From positions 12,233,501-12,297,500 of the forward strand of contig NC_071342.1 of the NCBI RefSeq assembly GCF_027744825.2: a stretch of DNA of 64,000 nt. The letters run 5' to 3'. The position numbers and the translations under genes were made by a program. The notes beneath the pieces were generated by a model, which was given only the letters and a program-made list of their open reading frames with translations, had not been told where the DNA came from and ran no database searches. The DNA comes from Synchiropus splendidus. Taxonomy: Eukaryota; Chordata; Actinopteri; Syngnathiformes; Callionymidae. Positions 39,726-52,418 of the stretch are shown one piece after another (within the stretch, counting starts at the first letter, position 1; each line of letters begins with the position of its first letter).

Positions 39726-40590
39726 AAGTGATTAAAGCCAAAAGACCAACAAAATACTAACGTTACCTTTTGGCCTATAACAAATAGTTTGTTGACATTT
39801 TAAGTCTGTGTAAAGACCAGTATAAAAGACACTTTCAAATCAATAATAGCTTTTGCCAAACTCAGCGGTGGCACTGTGCCACACACAGCGTCCACATTGG
39901 TATGTTGTTTTGTTTCTTTGAAGGAAGATTTTATTCATCATTTTGGATTCATCATCAGCAATGCTTGCTGTTTTCAGATTACTCAGTGTGCTCTACAACA
40001 TGTCACTTATAAAATATAAAACCTTGTATTTTGTAGAAAACTGATTCTGGTTCACTTGCTTGCGGCACTGGAGAAAAGTGCAGCTGCTCAGTGAATCACA
40101 GGCATGAGATGGTCACATGGCAGCAGAAAGTCATCCAATAGATTCTGTTGAGGAAAAGTTAGTAAATACAGTTCAAACTCATCATATGTTTATAATAATA
40201 ACTTTTGACGCTGTCTTTAATAAGCACAGTGATTTGCTGCCACCACTGTTCATCTGCTAGTGCAACGGTCTTTTAACCTTCTACAGTGGGCTCTTCCTCC
40301 TTGAATTTAAAGTGATGAGAACCGCAATTTCTCTTGCCATTTTCCTAATATACAAGAGATTTTATCCTATTTTCTTTAATTGACTCTTGCCTTTTTTTGA
40401 TCAAAAACACTCTGTTTTGTTATAAAACCTGCTGACGAAAGTAAACATTTATCTTTATTGATTTTAAATTCAGCTCTTACACTTGACAATAATGCAAGTT
40501 TGCAGTAATGTAATACACAAACACGAGGCTCATCCTCCTGCTAAAGGTTCAGATTCTGTCAACTTTTGAACAAACCACTCTCCGGCGCTC

Positions 40591-40621
40591 ATTTGCATGA
40601 AATTGCTTATTCATGACGTCA
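40591..40621 (+). promoter_or_regulatory. Candidate POU octamer and CRE pair
   Basis: A perfect octamer ATTTGCAT (40591-40598) stands 15 bases from a perfect palindromic CRE TGACGTCA (40614-40621), in complex non-repetitive sequence. Such pairs occur by chance in long introns. Whether this is an enhancer of the neuronal gene around it is speculation. Confidence 0.3.
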
Positions 40622-43017
40622 AGCTCAGATGTAGTTGTATCCTCCTTGAGATTACAGTCATTTTCTGTGGCGAGGTTGTTTAAAGAAACACTCTGATTAA
40701 TTAGAGGTTTCTATAACAACTTCCTGCAAGGAAGCCAGGCATCCTGGAGTTTTATAATTCACATTTCATGTTTCTTCTTTGAAAATATTCCATTGGATTT
40801 TGGTTATTTTAGCTAGTGAATGATGACTTGTTGGCCAATAAATCTTCAGAGTGCCGCTTTGAGTTTGTTTTAACGCGTTGTCTTTTCACATATCAGTTTC
40901 CTCTGAAGCCTTATCTTCATGTTGGAAAACGAAAGCGTCACAACATGGTGGTCACTGAATTATGTTAGACCCAGTAATAGGGTGAGAACAGGAGGCGTTG
41001 AGGTGGAGATGAACGACTGAAAATAGAAACGGTGGAGTGGCCAAAGAGTTACCGGTAAGAAGCTAAAACACGTAATCTAAAACACTCTCGATGCCCGTTT
41101 GATCGATGCTATATCGCTGAAATTATATCAATGTTTTTACAGTTTACCACAGCAAGTAAATAAATGAGTAGGATTCCATAGATCCAGCAAGACACTTCAA
41201 AGTAATCATTTCAAGTTTCCCCGTGCGAAGAGTTTAAAGAGAGAGCGGTGGGAGATTAAAGAGTGATTGATGGCATCTTATGTAGACTGGGACCATGGCC
41301 TCCAGTTTAATGCTAAAGATCAAATTCCATCCGGACCAAATCTTATCTATTTATGTCAGAGCTGATGAGAGAAGAGAGGGCGAAGAGTGATGCAGACTTC
41401 TGTCCCTGTCAGCGGACCATGAAGGTACAAATTGCGGGTAACGTTTGAAAATCATTGCTTGGTTTTTAAACCTGCGCCCGCAACCATTCATCCAGAGGCT
41501 GTGCAGGAAATGCCATAATGTGATTAAACACAGAGCTTTGAGAGGCTTTGAAGCAAAAAAAAAAAGTCTAATCTATCCACTGTGAAAAAGGCACAAGGAC
41601 GTCCTTTGGAAATGGATGGGGGATCGTTATCTTTTATGAGCCTATGAGATGCATGAGATTTGCGAATCTCTGTGTAATGTAAATGGTGAGCGTGTTCACC
41701 CTAAAGGATCAGCATATTAACTGCTTACTTGCAGAAAGATGTAAATGTCTCACAATATTGCCATTTCAATACGTTGAGAGGAGAGTCGACCTCTCCTCTA
41801 GATTCATGTCACAGTCAGTTAAAGTCACTAGATCACAGGACGTCGTCCAGTCAACTCTGCCAGCAGTGTGTTGTTGAAGACGTGTTTCTGAAATGACAAG
41901 TCACAGTGCTTATTTATTATGCAACGCACTTCGGAGCAGGTTTACGGGGCTCAGTTTGGATGAGCTAATTTGCATTCCCAATTGGATGCGAGGGGCTGAA
42001 CCACGGATTGCAGGTGATTTATGAACATGGTGTGGGCAAATTAAAAGAAGTGCAATGACACGCCTGATTAAATCTGAGTCTGTTTCATGATTTTCAGCTG
42101 TGCGAGTTTGGGGAAGTGCAAAACGAAATTTCACTGGATGGAACTAGAGGTTCTGACACTCGAGGCCACATGAATAAACTTCCCCGCCACACAGCTTCTT
42201 ATTGTTGTTTTTCCCCAATTTAAGACAAAAATTTTCACCAAGGAAGAGTGAAATGCAGTCACTGCTTCGTCTTTTATAGTCACATCAAAATAAGCCTCTT
42301 CCACATTTTCCATTCCGATCTTTTCCTATGGAAGTTTCAAAAAAGTATTCCAGAAAAAGGGAGCCATTTCAGGCCCATATGCATGAAGGCCTATCGTGGG
42401 CGCCGTGATGCAAACAACAAGCTAAAAGGTTGGTACAGTGTAGCCAGGTACTACATGAATGTTAGCGTTAGCTGCTGCAGCGCCGAGGGGAAATTACGTT
42501 AGTCACGTAAGTGCAGTTGTGAATAGCAGCTACGGATATTTACGCATGTTCACCTTTTTCCACTCACTGCATGTTCTGGAAGTCACTGACAATCTAAGTT
42601 TCGGTTCTTGTACATATATTGCTAATAGTCATCGCTAACTTTCATTGTTGTTGTGTGTGCGGGGATGAGTGCGATGTTCACTTCGACTACGGTTCAGCAG
42701 GTTAATTCGAGTTACGGAGCTATGTAGGCTCCATTGCCGTGTCGCGCTATGCTGTTTGTGTCTGTGTCCAGTGGAGCGGAGTGAAACCCTTGTAGTTTGT
42801 TCAGGATTGTTTACGATCTCCACTCATTTTGATCTAATGTATGTGATCTGAATGACACAGTTTTTCACTCATCGTTTTATACAGTACTGATCTCACTATG
42901 GTTATGTTATTTATAGAAACTTTGCATTACATCTGACGACTCCAGTTCCCTGAGCGGAAATCTGCCGCAGTCAATATCTCATTCACTAGCAGTCACAGGG
43001 TTAAAGCCCAACATTAG

Positions 43018-43515
43018 CGCTGTTATTGGCAGGTATGTTGCGATACGATATGTATTACAATACAGGAGTGTGGTTTGACACATTGCGATATATTTCAATT
43101 CTGTAAACTCAGTAGTATATTGCAATAAGAACCATCATTTTAAGATGGCAAATCAAATATGCAGTACATTGTAGTGTTCATAAAAAGAAATTTACTGTTA
43201 TGACATCAGTCCAGTTTCAATTTTCAGTTACAGTTCACAGTTCAACAACAGGAATGAATTGCTCCCTGAAACAAGGTAACTCCAGTGTGCAAAAAGAAAT
43301 TGTTAATATTAAACACACAGCATATTCAAGTGTGTATTAAATATTAATAATATTATATTATTATATTATTAAATATAAATAGAGGCAACTTAAAATATCA
43401 AGACAATATCACACAATGAAGTATTGAGGTATTTCAGGAAAAAATCAATGCAATATTGTGGATTCAAGTATTGCAATATTTGAGCATATTGGTATTTTTT
43501 GACACAAAGCGATCG
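43018..43515. repeat. Interspersed repeat, family 2, copy 2
   Basis: It shares ordered blocks with 22331-22725: TATTGGCAGGTATGTTGCGA at the left, CCATCATTTTAAGATGGC, ACTGTTATGACATCAG, AAAATATCAAGACAATATCA and GTATTGCAATATTTGAGCAT. It carries extra AT-rich sequence near 43330-43380. It is non-coding. Confidence 0.65.
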
Positions 43516-46319
43516 CAGCTGTAAAGCTGCCCTTAAATCCCAAAATGGAAACATGTAATTACGAGAGCAACTTTCATTTCCTTGGTCTTAATGATAAAAT
43601 TCCTCCATGGAGAGTTGCTCCACCAAATCAAGTGTATGACTCTCAGACTGTTTCTAAATGAATAATGGGTCCATTATTGCCGCTCAGGCGTCTTTTTCCA
43701 TTTCTCCTGAACCCAATCATTTTGCAACCAGAACAAGTTTACCAGGAAAATTGCAGCTTTTGTCACTTGCTTATAGACACTTTCCGTACACTTCGACTTT
43801 AAACAGCGAATGAGCTGCAACAAAAGGTGCAAACTGATTGGATTTGTGGAGGTGGAAAACAGCGAAGTGGGAGAATCCATTCAGGCGGACAAAAGGATGC
43901 AAACCTCATTTTCCTGTGCATTTTCTTCGGCCGAGTCGCGTTCACAAGCAGTTGGCGGCGCAGATCGGTCACTGTCATGGGACATACAGGTTGTCAATTG
44001 ATAATGAAGTACACTGCAAGGGCCCTTTAGGTTCCTGCCGCTCCAATTACAGAGAGTGAGAACCTCCCACCTCTGTCTTTGATTTATTTCTCTCCCTCGT
44101 GACAAAGACCATTGTTGATTTTTTTTCTACACATGGCTTTCAGACTCATTAATTAGGGCTGGCTCTAATGTGACGTCCAGAATCGGTGGCAGAATTGTCC
44201 AGCTGCAATGCTGAGGTCAGCGTGAAAATGTTTATTGGAAAAATAACTTTCCTGTAGTTCATTAGTTTTACAACGTATGAATGCAGTTTGGAACATAAAA
44301 ACTGTGAACTGGCAGAACTACCCGAGTCATTCCCCTCAGTATAATTGCTCCCGTAGCATTTAAAAACTTATCGATATCAGTGAGTAAGTGGCTGATACAC
44401 ATATCTAAAGAGAAAGAGTTGGACGGCAAGCTCTAAAATCATTACTTCGCGGCGAGAACCTTTTTTTCGTGGGACTGCAGTGGCAATGAGCTGGCGATGA
44501 TATTACGAGCGGGTTTATGAGCTCATCACCCTGGCGACCTGGTAAAGGGAATAAGTGGCGGAGAAAGAATGATTTTATTCAAGTGTCAAGTGAGGTCAGT
44601 AGTTTACAGTGGTAGTTATAAAAGGAAGGGCTTAACCTTTGACAGCGTTTTGTGCTCTTTAGTGAGACGGAAAACATGATGGTTGTCTCGCTCTAAAGCC
44701 ATAATCGGTCTCACTGCCTTGTTATTATCATGAATGTGGGCGGTGTCTCTAACTCATGGTGTGATAACAAATAATTTTATCAAGGTTTTCATCATTAAGC
44801 TCATGTGACTTGCAAAACACAGGTCGCCCTCTGGTTATGTTTTCGCCTCCGTAGCGCTGTTTGGTTAGTCAACAGCATAATGACAGTTAAGTGTGCATTG
44901 ATAGTCATATTTTTTCAGATTTGACAGGAAATTGACTTAGAAATGACTCAATTTTGGTGTTGCTGTGTGTTTACAGTTATAAGGTTTTCTTCATTCACTT
45001 GTCGGCTTCTGATGGCTGCAGCTCACACGCCGTTCGGAGCTAGCCAAAAAGGAAAACTGGGCTTTATTACACAAATAAAAATGCCTAAAATGAATCAACT
45101 TTAGTGTGACTGTGGCAAGAAAATGCATCATTGTTCATATGAGAACATGTTTTTTGTGTGTTTTGTGTGTTATGAAAATTCTCATAAGCCACCGGCCAAC
45201 AACCAAATAGTGAAGTGGTGAACAAAACCCCATCGCTCACCCATTGAAACGCCGCTCTGGCAGGAGAGAGGCTCACACTGGCGTCAACATGTCCGACTTC
45301 TCCACGATTTAAGTCAACACAAAATTTGCGGTACAAGAAATGTGCAGAACACCACTTAAAATAATCTAATTTAATGAATGTTGTTCCTCTGCTACTTCTT
45401 TATTCATGTAAATGTTTCTGTCGGAAGATGGATTCTTTCATTTCACTGAAACTGTGATGATATTTTGTGCAAATTGATCGTCTGCCCAAATTGACAACAT
45501 ATTATCATTAAAAAGGGATTATTCTAATGAATCGTGAGTCGAGAGCGATTTCACTGTGTTGTTATCTCAATCAAACGTTAATATCATATGATCAAGGCAG
45601 TGCCAATCACATGACCGAGAATGACATATTTTGCTGCATAGTTTTGAAGTCAATTGTATTTGTGTTTTCCACAATAAATGTCTGCGAAAGTATTATTTTT
45701 TGTTGTTTAAATATTGTTTTTAACGTGCCTTGTGATTGAACCTTGGCGCCACCTTGGTCCCCTGTGGTATGGTTAGTTTATGGTGTTATTTTATTCATGG
45801 AAATGACCTTGATTGAAGGTTATATGGAACTAGCTTCTTAGTGGAGACCCCTCTCAGCACTCTCTGGTTTTTAAATACGTTCAGAAAGATGTGAAATATT
45901 GGGAAGGTTGGGAAGCACCTTTTGTATTTTTTACTCTTTGACACAAGAGTGTTTGGATGATTTTATTTTCAACATTAATAAAGTTTGTAAAAAGGCTCTG
46001 ACCGAAAGCATTCCAGAGCCATGTGAATGAAAGGTCCATTTCTATTGAGAAACACCGGCAGCCTTTAACCTTGGAGCTGTCAGAGTCCACGGGTTATTAT
46101 GGAGTGCCGCTAAGACGAGATCATGGCAGATATTTCTGATCACCGTCATGGTGTGTTTGTGGAAAATGTGTCTAAAAACCCTTGGTTGGAGAAAGAAACT
46201 GAAAGACGGTGCTATCATTTTTACCACTTCACGGAGACTGATAGTGTAGCTCTGGACTGTGGACCCGGGTGAATACCAGGCAGACATATTGGCAGTTTGA
46301 GTGGAGTCGACAGGTACGT

Positions 46320-46830
46320 TGACAGCTGGTTTTAGAGAGGAGTGGCAGGAGGAGACACTCAATGGGTATTGAACGTCCAGTGCCCTGAGGGACACGTCAA
46401 GAGCAGAGAGACTCAAGGAGTGAAAAATACAGCTGTAAGCAATGGCCACTGGTTCTATGTATATCAAGATACATAGATATATATATATATCACACTCGGA
46501 TCGACCGGAGAATAACAGTGAACACAGAAACAAAGCGAGAAGAACATGCACTAAGGAGGCGGCTGAAAAGGAAATGAAGCGCACAGAATTTTCAAGAAGG
46601 CAGAACGAGAGAGTGGAGTCTTGGGAGAGTTTACCGTAGGAACACGAAGTAACCATCTGGCGACACAAGCTGGCATCGAGGTGTCCGGGAGAGTCAGATT
46701 ACCAAATACACACCAGCTGTGACGCTCGAAAAGATGGCAAGAAACAAGGAACGGGAAACGAGGGCACAACCTGGAATTACAAAAATAAAAGCATGGAAAA
46801 CGGGGGCCATGACAATAACAATAAAAGCAT
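46320..46830. repeat. Probable degraded interspersed repeat
   Basis: It reads GAGGAGTGGCAGGAGGAGAC near 46335, CCAGTGCCCTGAGGGACACG near 46378, and closes with AACGGGGGCCATGACAATAA near 46799. It resembles the stretch at 7650-8130 and a known style of fish repeat. Short CA/TA repeats interrupt it near 46466-46490. No termini or family are certain. Confidence 0.3.
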
Positions 46831-49800
46831 AGAGAAAAGCGGACATAACAGTCCTTTATTTGTTTAATCTAACATATGCCATTGTGCGTTGTTGAAGCAA
46901 AAACTGCTTTTAGGAGTCAGTAATTCACACGTTTATTTCAATATATAAGTGATTTGCAGCCGCTCCAGTGTCCGCCCCTCACTCAGTCGCTTGGTCTTTG
47001 CATATCCAATGACACAGTGGGGGTGTTTTAAGAGCCCACAGGATACACTTCTCAGACGTCCCTGCGTCTTGAAAAATCATCTGATTGAAGTGCCCTTGCA
47101 CTGGTTGGCAAGAGCACGTCCTCAGAATTGTAAGAAAGTGGCTTTTGAGGAATATGTCAAGTGTGCGAGGAGAACCGGACTTAAACCTGCTCCAAAAGAA
47201 AGATTGGTGTGTGACTTCAGCGGTTTGTAAAGTGTTTTGTCTGCAAGTGCAGAAAAGTGCTCATAAAAATTCCGAACCAAAGTCCAGTCAGCTTGCTGAG
47301 CGAAGTGAGGAGGAGTGACTTGTATCTGGTGGTACACGGATTTCCACAGTTGGGTCTAAGTTGCGGAAAATAAGGTTTTACACTTTCGAAATCAACCATT
47401 TGGTGTTTCAGTGTTGCCAGAATTTACCGTCCTTGATGGCACTACAGTGTGGAAGTCTCTGCTGCAGTTTAATGGACATAACATTTGCCAGTATGCACAA
47501 CATTCCACACACAGCACAAGCTCGAATAGAGGAGAGCTCAGCACTCCAGCGAAATGATGCTCCCCTGTCAAAAATATCAATACACTGAAACGTATGGACA
47601 GCGCCTGTTCATCCTTTACTTTTTGGTATTACTGAGGTTAGAAGTCCATTAGCCACAGCTAGCAGCCTTTAGCTCGTGAACGAGACTCAAACAGGCTTTT
47701 TTTGTTTTTTCTACGACAAAAAGTTATCTTGGTTATTTATTTGCAAATGGAAATTGTGATTGTCTTTTTTTTCTTCATATTTTATTATTGATTTTTATTT
47801 AATTGACTGATCTGTGGATCCTTTTTTCCATTCAATAAAGAGTGTGCCTAAGAGTTGAGGGAATATGAATCGAATAAAACAAGCCGAAAAAAACTCAGAG
47901 GAAAAAAAAAGCATTTTTATCACTTGGCAAGGGAGGATTTCTTGTGACAGTATTAATCCAGTCGCTGCTGTACTTCCGAGGTGCGTCATACGGGGTTGCC
48001 TACAAAATGGTCAATTATGGAGATATCCGGGTTTCTGACTCTCTCTTTGTGGCTGGAGCTCAAGCAAGAAAAGAGCACTGGATCAGTTGAACAACTTAAT
48101 TCCCGACATAATCCCCAACTTTAATTAAGTCAAATTCGCTCAAATACAGCCGTGCACGACCGGAGCTGTTGGCGTAAGCTCGAGTGATGAGTACTGTAAA
48201 TGTAATTCCAGATGTGCTGCTTTCGCCTGACACTTCTCTCTTGTGTCTTGAAAACTTGCAACAAGAAGCCGTCTAATGTGCAGTAATGTTAGTCCTGTGC
48301 CACAGGCGGCTGTGCAGGAATGAAGCATGGTTTCACCCGCTATGGTGTATCTGGCCCTCAGGGTGGAACGCATCCCACGGATTAAAGACGTGCACCACCA
48401 GCGAAAGAAAATGGAATGACTGTTTGTACCCTAGTTAAAGTTGCTCGGAAATAGATAAGGATTACATGATACTAGACTGCAGTGACCTTTTAATGATCAA
48501 AACCTTGAGGCTCAGACAGGAGAAAACTTTCTTCCTCTGTGTGAACAACTTCAGGTTTTATTGAGCTTAAGATTGTCTGCGATTGATTATAACGCCTTTC
48601 ATTCAAAAGGATCATCATCTTTCATTTTTATACTGCAGCCCTAACACCATGAAGCCATTATGTTCGACACACCGTCCAAAACCAGACCAGGTCTGCGTCC
48701 CAGCAGACTCCAGGATCAGGTTATTCAGTGAATTCAGGCGATATGAATTCTTGGTTTCATAATAAAAAAGCAATGCTTGGACCTTTGGGGATAGTTTATT
48801 ATACCTCACAGCCACAACAGGGTTTGCCTTAGGTAAAAACAACTCTAAAAACAATAGCAGAGAATTTGTGTGAGGCTATTCCAATGTTTTTACCAAGCTC
48901 AGACGGTGACATTATTTCACTGAAATACTTTTTTATTACTATCTTTATTTGAATGCCAACCCGAAATATTGTGATCAGTCAGGAGTGAGAAACTTCATGA
49001 GACTCTCAGGAGCTGTAGAAATTTGTGATGACACAACTGTACACAATCTTACGGACTACTTGTGTTAATACGTACTGTGTGAAACTTACAATATAATATT
49101 TTTAAATATATATATTTTTTGGAGAAACTTGATGTTACCAGTTACTGAATCTGTGTTTTGGTCTAGACAGAATATTCAGGTAGGTTGACAGATATGCATG
49201 CCGAAGGGTTCTGTTGTGCATTTTTTTCTTTACTAATGAAATTTCACATTCTAATGAAGTAGCTGTGCATCAAAATAAAATGGTAAATGTTTCTATATCC
49301 AAAGTTCTATCTAGTTGAAGTTGACACCATGTCTGCCTTTCTTAGAATGCTTGGTTTTATTTTGAATGTTATCTTCATCTTTTTCAGTAACTTACACCGT
49401 TAATTCCGTCAGTGATCCCATAATCTTTTGCACAGGAGGTTGTCTCTGTTAAATCAGAGGAAGAAAGAAAAACTACATTCAGAAACACTGAATCATTTTT
49501 GTTAAAAAAAAAAAAGTGTCCTCTCATACACCCCAATAAATCTCACTTTTGGCTGACACAGCAATTATTTATCCATTATCCATCTAAATATTGCAATAAT
49601 TTAAAAATTCATAAAGTAATGTGCAGCATGACAACTTTTATAGTGATGGATCATCAGAGCCCAGAGAAGAGAGTGTAATTCATGACTTTCTGTGCTTTGT
49701 GGAAGAGTTATCTGAACTGCGTTGCTGGATTTGATCCAGTATTTCTCACAGTCTTTCTTGATTTTTGAAAGGCCCCAGACAGTCAATATTTGTGTGCAGT

Positions 49801-50044
49801 GTTGTGACTGTGTGCAGGTGTCTATTAGACCATTCAAACATCCGTGAACAAAGCTTAATCAATAGTCTCTGTTGGACATGGCTTTTCTTGTTTCTCCTCC
49901 ATTATGGGCACATTAAGCAGCATACTTTGGCCCTGGAACAAAGTATTGATTTGGAATAGCTTCATATTGTTCTCTGTCGGTTTGGAGATGAGAGACAGTC
50001 AACATGAACGCCTCTGTCTCTCTCCCTCTCTCTGTGTCCCACAG

Positions 50045-50127
50045 GGCTATGACGATGGCTACGGAGGAGAATATGATGATGAGAGCTACGAGTCCTATGA
50101 AGACGGTTACAGCAATCCATCAAAAAG
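50045..50127 (+). CDS. khdrbs2: khdrbs2 exon: tyrosine-rich tail, part 1
   Basis: An 83-base exon, phase 0 in, two bases of a split codon out. It encodes GYDDGYGGEYDDESYESYED followed by GYSNPSK, 27 residues with six tyrosines among acidic residues. This is the tyrosine-rich tail that Src-family and BRK kinases phosphorylate in relatives, which lowers RNA binding and creates SH2 docking sites. It continues the preceding HESYDDY without a break, an order invariant in the family. The acceptor is TGTCCCACAG after a strong CT tract and the donor is GTAAGA from 50128. Its closing AG joins T of the next exon to give AGT (Ser). Confidence 0.95.
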
Positions 50128-50540
50128 GTAAGACGTTTGCACACGTTTTGTTTTGTTTTGTCTTTAAGTCAAAAAGAAATATGAAAGAAATAAATTCAAA
50201 TTTTGCTGAAATATGATGTGGTTTCATGCATTATGCTTCAGAAAACAGGCAGTATGTGTTGATCATCGCAACAATAACAGATTTATGTTTTCCATTAACC
50301 ACCGCTGTCGAGTCAAACGATTCATAAGTGGATCAATAAGGTGTTGTTTCTTCTCGTTACATCTCATATTTTCCACTGCAGCTGATATTTTCATCTGAAT
50401 GTCCAAAGAATGGCATATTGGCTCATTATTAACAATTGTTACGAATAACAAGATACATTTATCTTCTGCAATACTTTTAGGAGCTGCATTGCAATGTAAA
50501 CATTCTGAATCTTGTTTTTTTTTTTTTTTTTCTGACTCAG
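50128..50540 (+). other. khdrbs2: Intron of khdrbs2 (413 bases)
   Basis: Donor GTAAGA, acceptor TTCTGACTCAG. A run of 16 T residues ends just before the acceptor (about 50516-50531), an extreme pyrimidine tract. It is the shortest intron of the gene in this window. A TTTTG repeat lies at 50147-50160. No gene or repeat otherwise. Confidence 0.9.
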
Positions 50541-50599
50541 TGTCTCAGATTTTCACGAGTACGGATACAGAACCGGGGATGAATCCTACAACAACTACG
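50541..50599 (+). CDS. khdrbs2: khdrbs2 exon: tyrosine-rich tail, part 2
   Basis: A 59-base exon. After completing the split serine codon it reads VSDFHEYGYRTGDESYNNY, then G as the first base of the next codon. It corresponds to the SVPEYYDYG...DAYDSY-type segment of the family. HEYGY and the ESYNNY ending keep four tyrosines in acidic context. The acceptor is CTGACTCAG after a T16 run and the donor is GTACGT from 50600, a weaker but canonical site. The exon is small and neither it nor the 83-base exon is a multiple of three, so skipping either would shift the frame. Only 19 whole residues support it, but they fit phase and homology on both sides. Confidence 0.9.
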
Positions 50600-52323
50600 G
50601 TACGTCTTTGGTTGTTATTGCTACAGTTGTTATTGAGCAGCTCAAACAGCAACAATAGCACTTTATTTCCAGACAAAACAGTCACTTCTTTAACAGCAAT
50701 TGATCAAAACCCAAGAGAATTCAGCTGACAACGAAGAAAGAAAACACTTTTGTCTCATGAAAATCAGCTCACCTGTGTGAGGTTTATACAACGACGCAAA
50801 GAATAAATAGATTCAATTTCAGGGGCTTATTAACTTGTGTGTAGAGCTGCGCCTCAGCTTACGTTGACTGGAGGAGTTAGTCGCTGTCGTCGCCCCGACC
50901 ACGCCTCCTTCAGTGTGAATGATCGAAGGAGGAAAGTTCCTCGCCGAAGCGTGGAGACACGTGACAGTGTCATATGTGAAGAGGTTTTGTGAAACAGTGT
51001 TCTAATTTTCAGAGAGCACTAGATGGCACTGCCGACTGTATTGTCCTGTATTGTACTGTAAAGAGCGCCAGCTATTGAGCTCATTTACCAATAACTAGTA
51101 AATAGAAAAGAGTCAACTGGAACCTAAAATGCATATTCTGCGGTGCAGCTGCTGAGTAAAACTATTCGAATGTTGGAGTCACGACTGGAGTGGAATGGAG
51201 TGGAGTCACGACTTGCGATGTGTAAAAGGCGACAAAATCTGACTGGCTCAGCTGATGCAGCACTTTCTGACACCATAAAATGGCTATACATGTTCTTCGT
51301 CCATGCTCAGGCGCAACAGCCTTTTATAGACAGGAATCCAATGGAAATAAACCCAGCAATATACCTACGTGTCTGGATGTTTTGATCAAAGCAACATGTT
51401 GAGCGCTTACTATATGTGATGTACAATGATCTATGAACGTGAAATAAACCACCCTGAAAGTGAAGTTTGGAGCTGGATTTAGACAATGTTTTTGGGGATG
51501 GTCTATGCCCAATAGTAATTGCATTACTGGAAAGGAAAAGCTGCAGTGTTTGCTTCGCTCCATGGCAGCGAAACAAAGGGTTCCTAGCCATGCCCAGTCA
51601 TTTTCACCGAGGGACCCGCTCATGCATGTATCAGGTCTTTCATACTCCTCTGTTTGCCCTAAACTCAGAAGGTATCAAAGAACACCCTGGGGGGCTACAT
51701 GAGCACTTTCGAAAAGGCAGCGCGAACACAGAAAAGCTGTTGGACACCTACAGCCAAGCTGGCCCACCAGTAGCGGCAGAAACCGCTAAATGGATTTCAC
51801 TTTCACTAACTTCGATTCTCAACGGATGTTTAAAGGTTATGCGACTTAATGACCGTGACAAACTTTGTTCCACTCATCCAAAACATTAAAACCACCAAAA
51901 GTGCTTACAGTGTGAGTGGCTTGCCAGCGTGCGCTCGCAGCCCCGTTCAAGTGAGTGAGCTTCGCACCAGCGTGTTGCGGTCGGACCAAACCAAAACCAA
52001 GGGGGCAATGATTTGATTTTCTGCTCCATAAACACTTTCTTATTTGGAAGCGGCGCAATGTGCCATACAGCAGACTTGGCCTCTCGCTTTATACAATTTG
52101 GCTGAAAGGAAGGAGCTGCTGACTTTAAGAGCTCAGTGTTTGTCCGACAGAGGGCAAAGAGCTTATGAAATAAATTGTCTGGGGGGAGGTGCCTCTGTGG
52201 ACCTTGAAATAGAATTGAGTCCATGGAATTTTCTTGTATTTCGGTTTAATGGTGTGTGAGCGCATGGTATAGAGTATGCGAGCGCTACACTGCTGGTTTC
52301 TCATACTCTGAATGTTTTCGCAG
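50600..52323 (+). other. khdrbs2: Last intron of khdrbs2 (1.7 kb)
   Basis: Donor GTACGT, acceptor TGTTTTCGCAG. It contains a MITE fragment (50978-51090). An open frame at 51467-51889 (+, 140 codons) and one at 51886-52224 (-, 112 codons) sit head to tail between it and the final exon. I do not recognise either product; they lack splice or promoter context and are left uncalled. Confidence 0.9.
50978..51090. mobile_element. hAT-like MITE fragment, copy E
   Basis: GAGGTTTTGTGAAACAGTGT, CTAATTTTCAGAGAGCACTAG and ATGGCACTG match the left arm and core of the family at 34444-34676. AAGAGCGCCAGCTATTGAGC, before the break, resembles the same part of the 58.1 kb copy. Both termini are lost. Confidence 0.5.
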
Positions 52324-52418
52324 AAGACGAGTGGCCCACATCCCGCCCGAATCTCAAAGCTCCGGTTTTACGCCTGACAAGAGGGGGATACCGAAAACAG
52401 CCCTATGGTAGATACTGA
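52324..52418 (+). CDS. khdrbs2: khdrbs2 final coding exon with stop
   Basis: A 95-base coding segment. AA completes GAA (Glu) with the previous G, then DEWPTSRPNLKAPVLRLTRG and GYRKQPYGRY precede TGA at 52416-52418. This closely matches the family C-terminus (EEW...LKAP...RGGYR..PYGRY). The final basic RGGYR...PYGRY is the nuclear localisation signal in the family, so the protein should be nuclear. The exact family ending in phase with six upstream exons is the strongest evidence that the gene is intact here. The acceptor is TTTTCGCAG. With 270 residues from the seven exons plus about 73 expected upstream, the predicted length is about 343, against 349 in human as I recall. Confidence 0.95.

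Larger units (their letters stand above)
36263..50044 (+). other. khdrbs2: Intron of khdrbs2 (13.8 kb)
   Basis: Donor GTAAGT, acceptor TGTGTCCCACAG with a long CT-rich tract (about 50008-50040). It holds a possible MITE near 37041-37445, a Tc1-like remnant near 39428-39725, an octamer and CRE pair at 40591-40621, family 2 repeat copy 2 at 43018-43515 and a repeat-like stretch at 46320-46830. A 208-codon minus-strand frame at 46042-46668 overlaps that stretch; it has no recognisable domain and is not called a gene. Confidence 0.9.

Noticed and set aside
46042..46668. Minus-strand open frame of 208 codons, the longest in the window
   Set aside because: It overlaps a repeat-like stretch and an AT microsatellite, has no recognisable domain, no upstream promoter or splice context, and low-complexity Ile/Tyr runs. 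It is most likely a chance frame.
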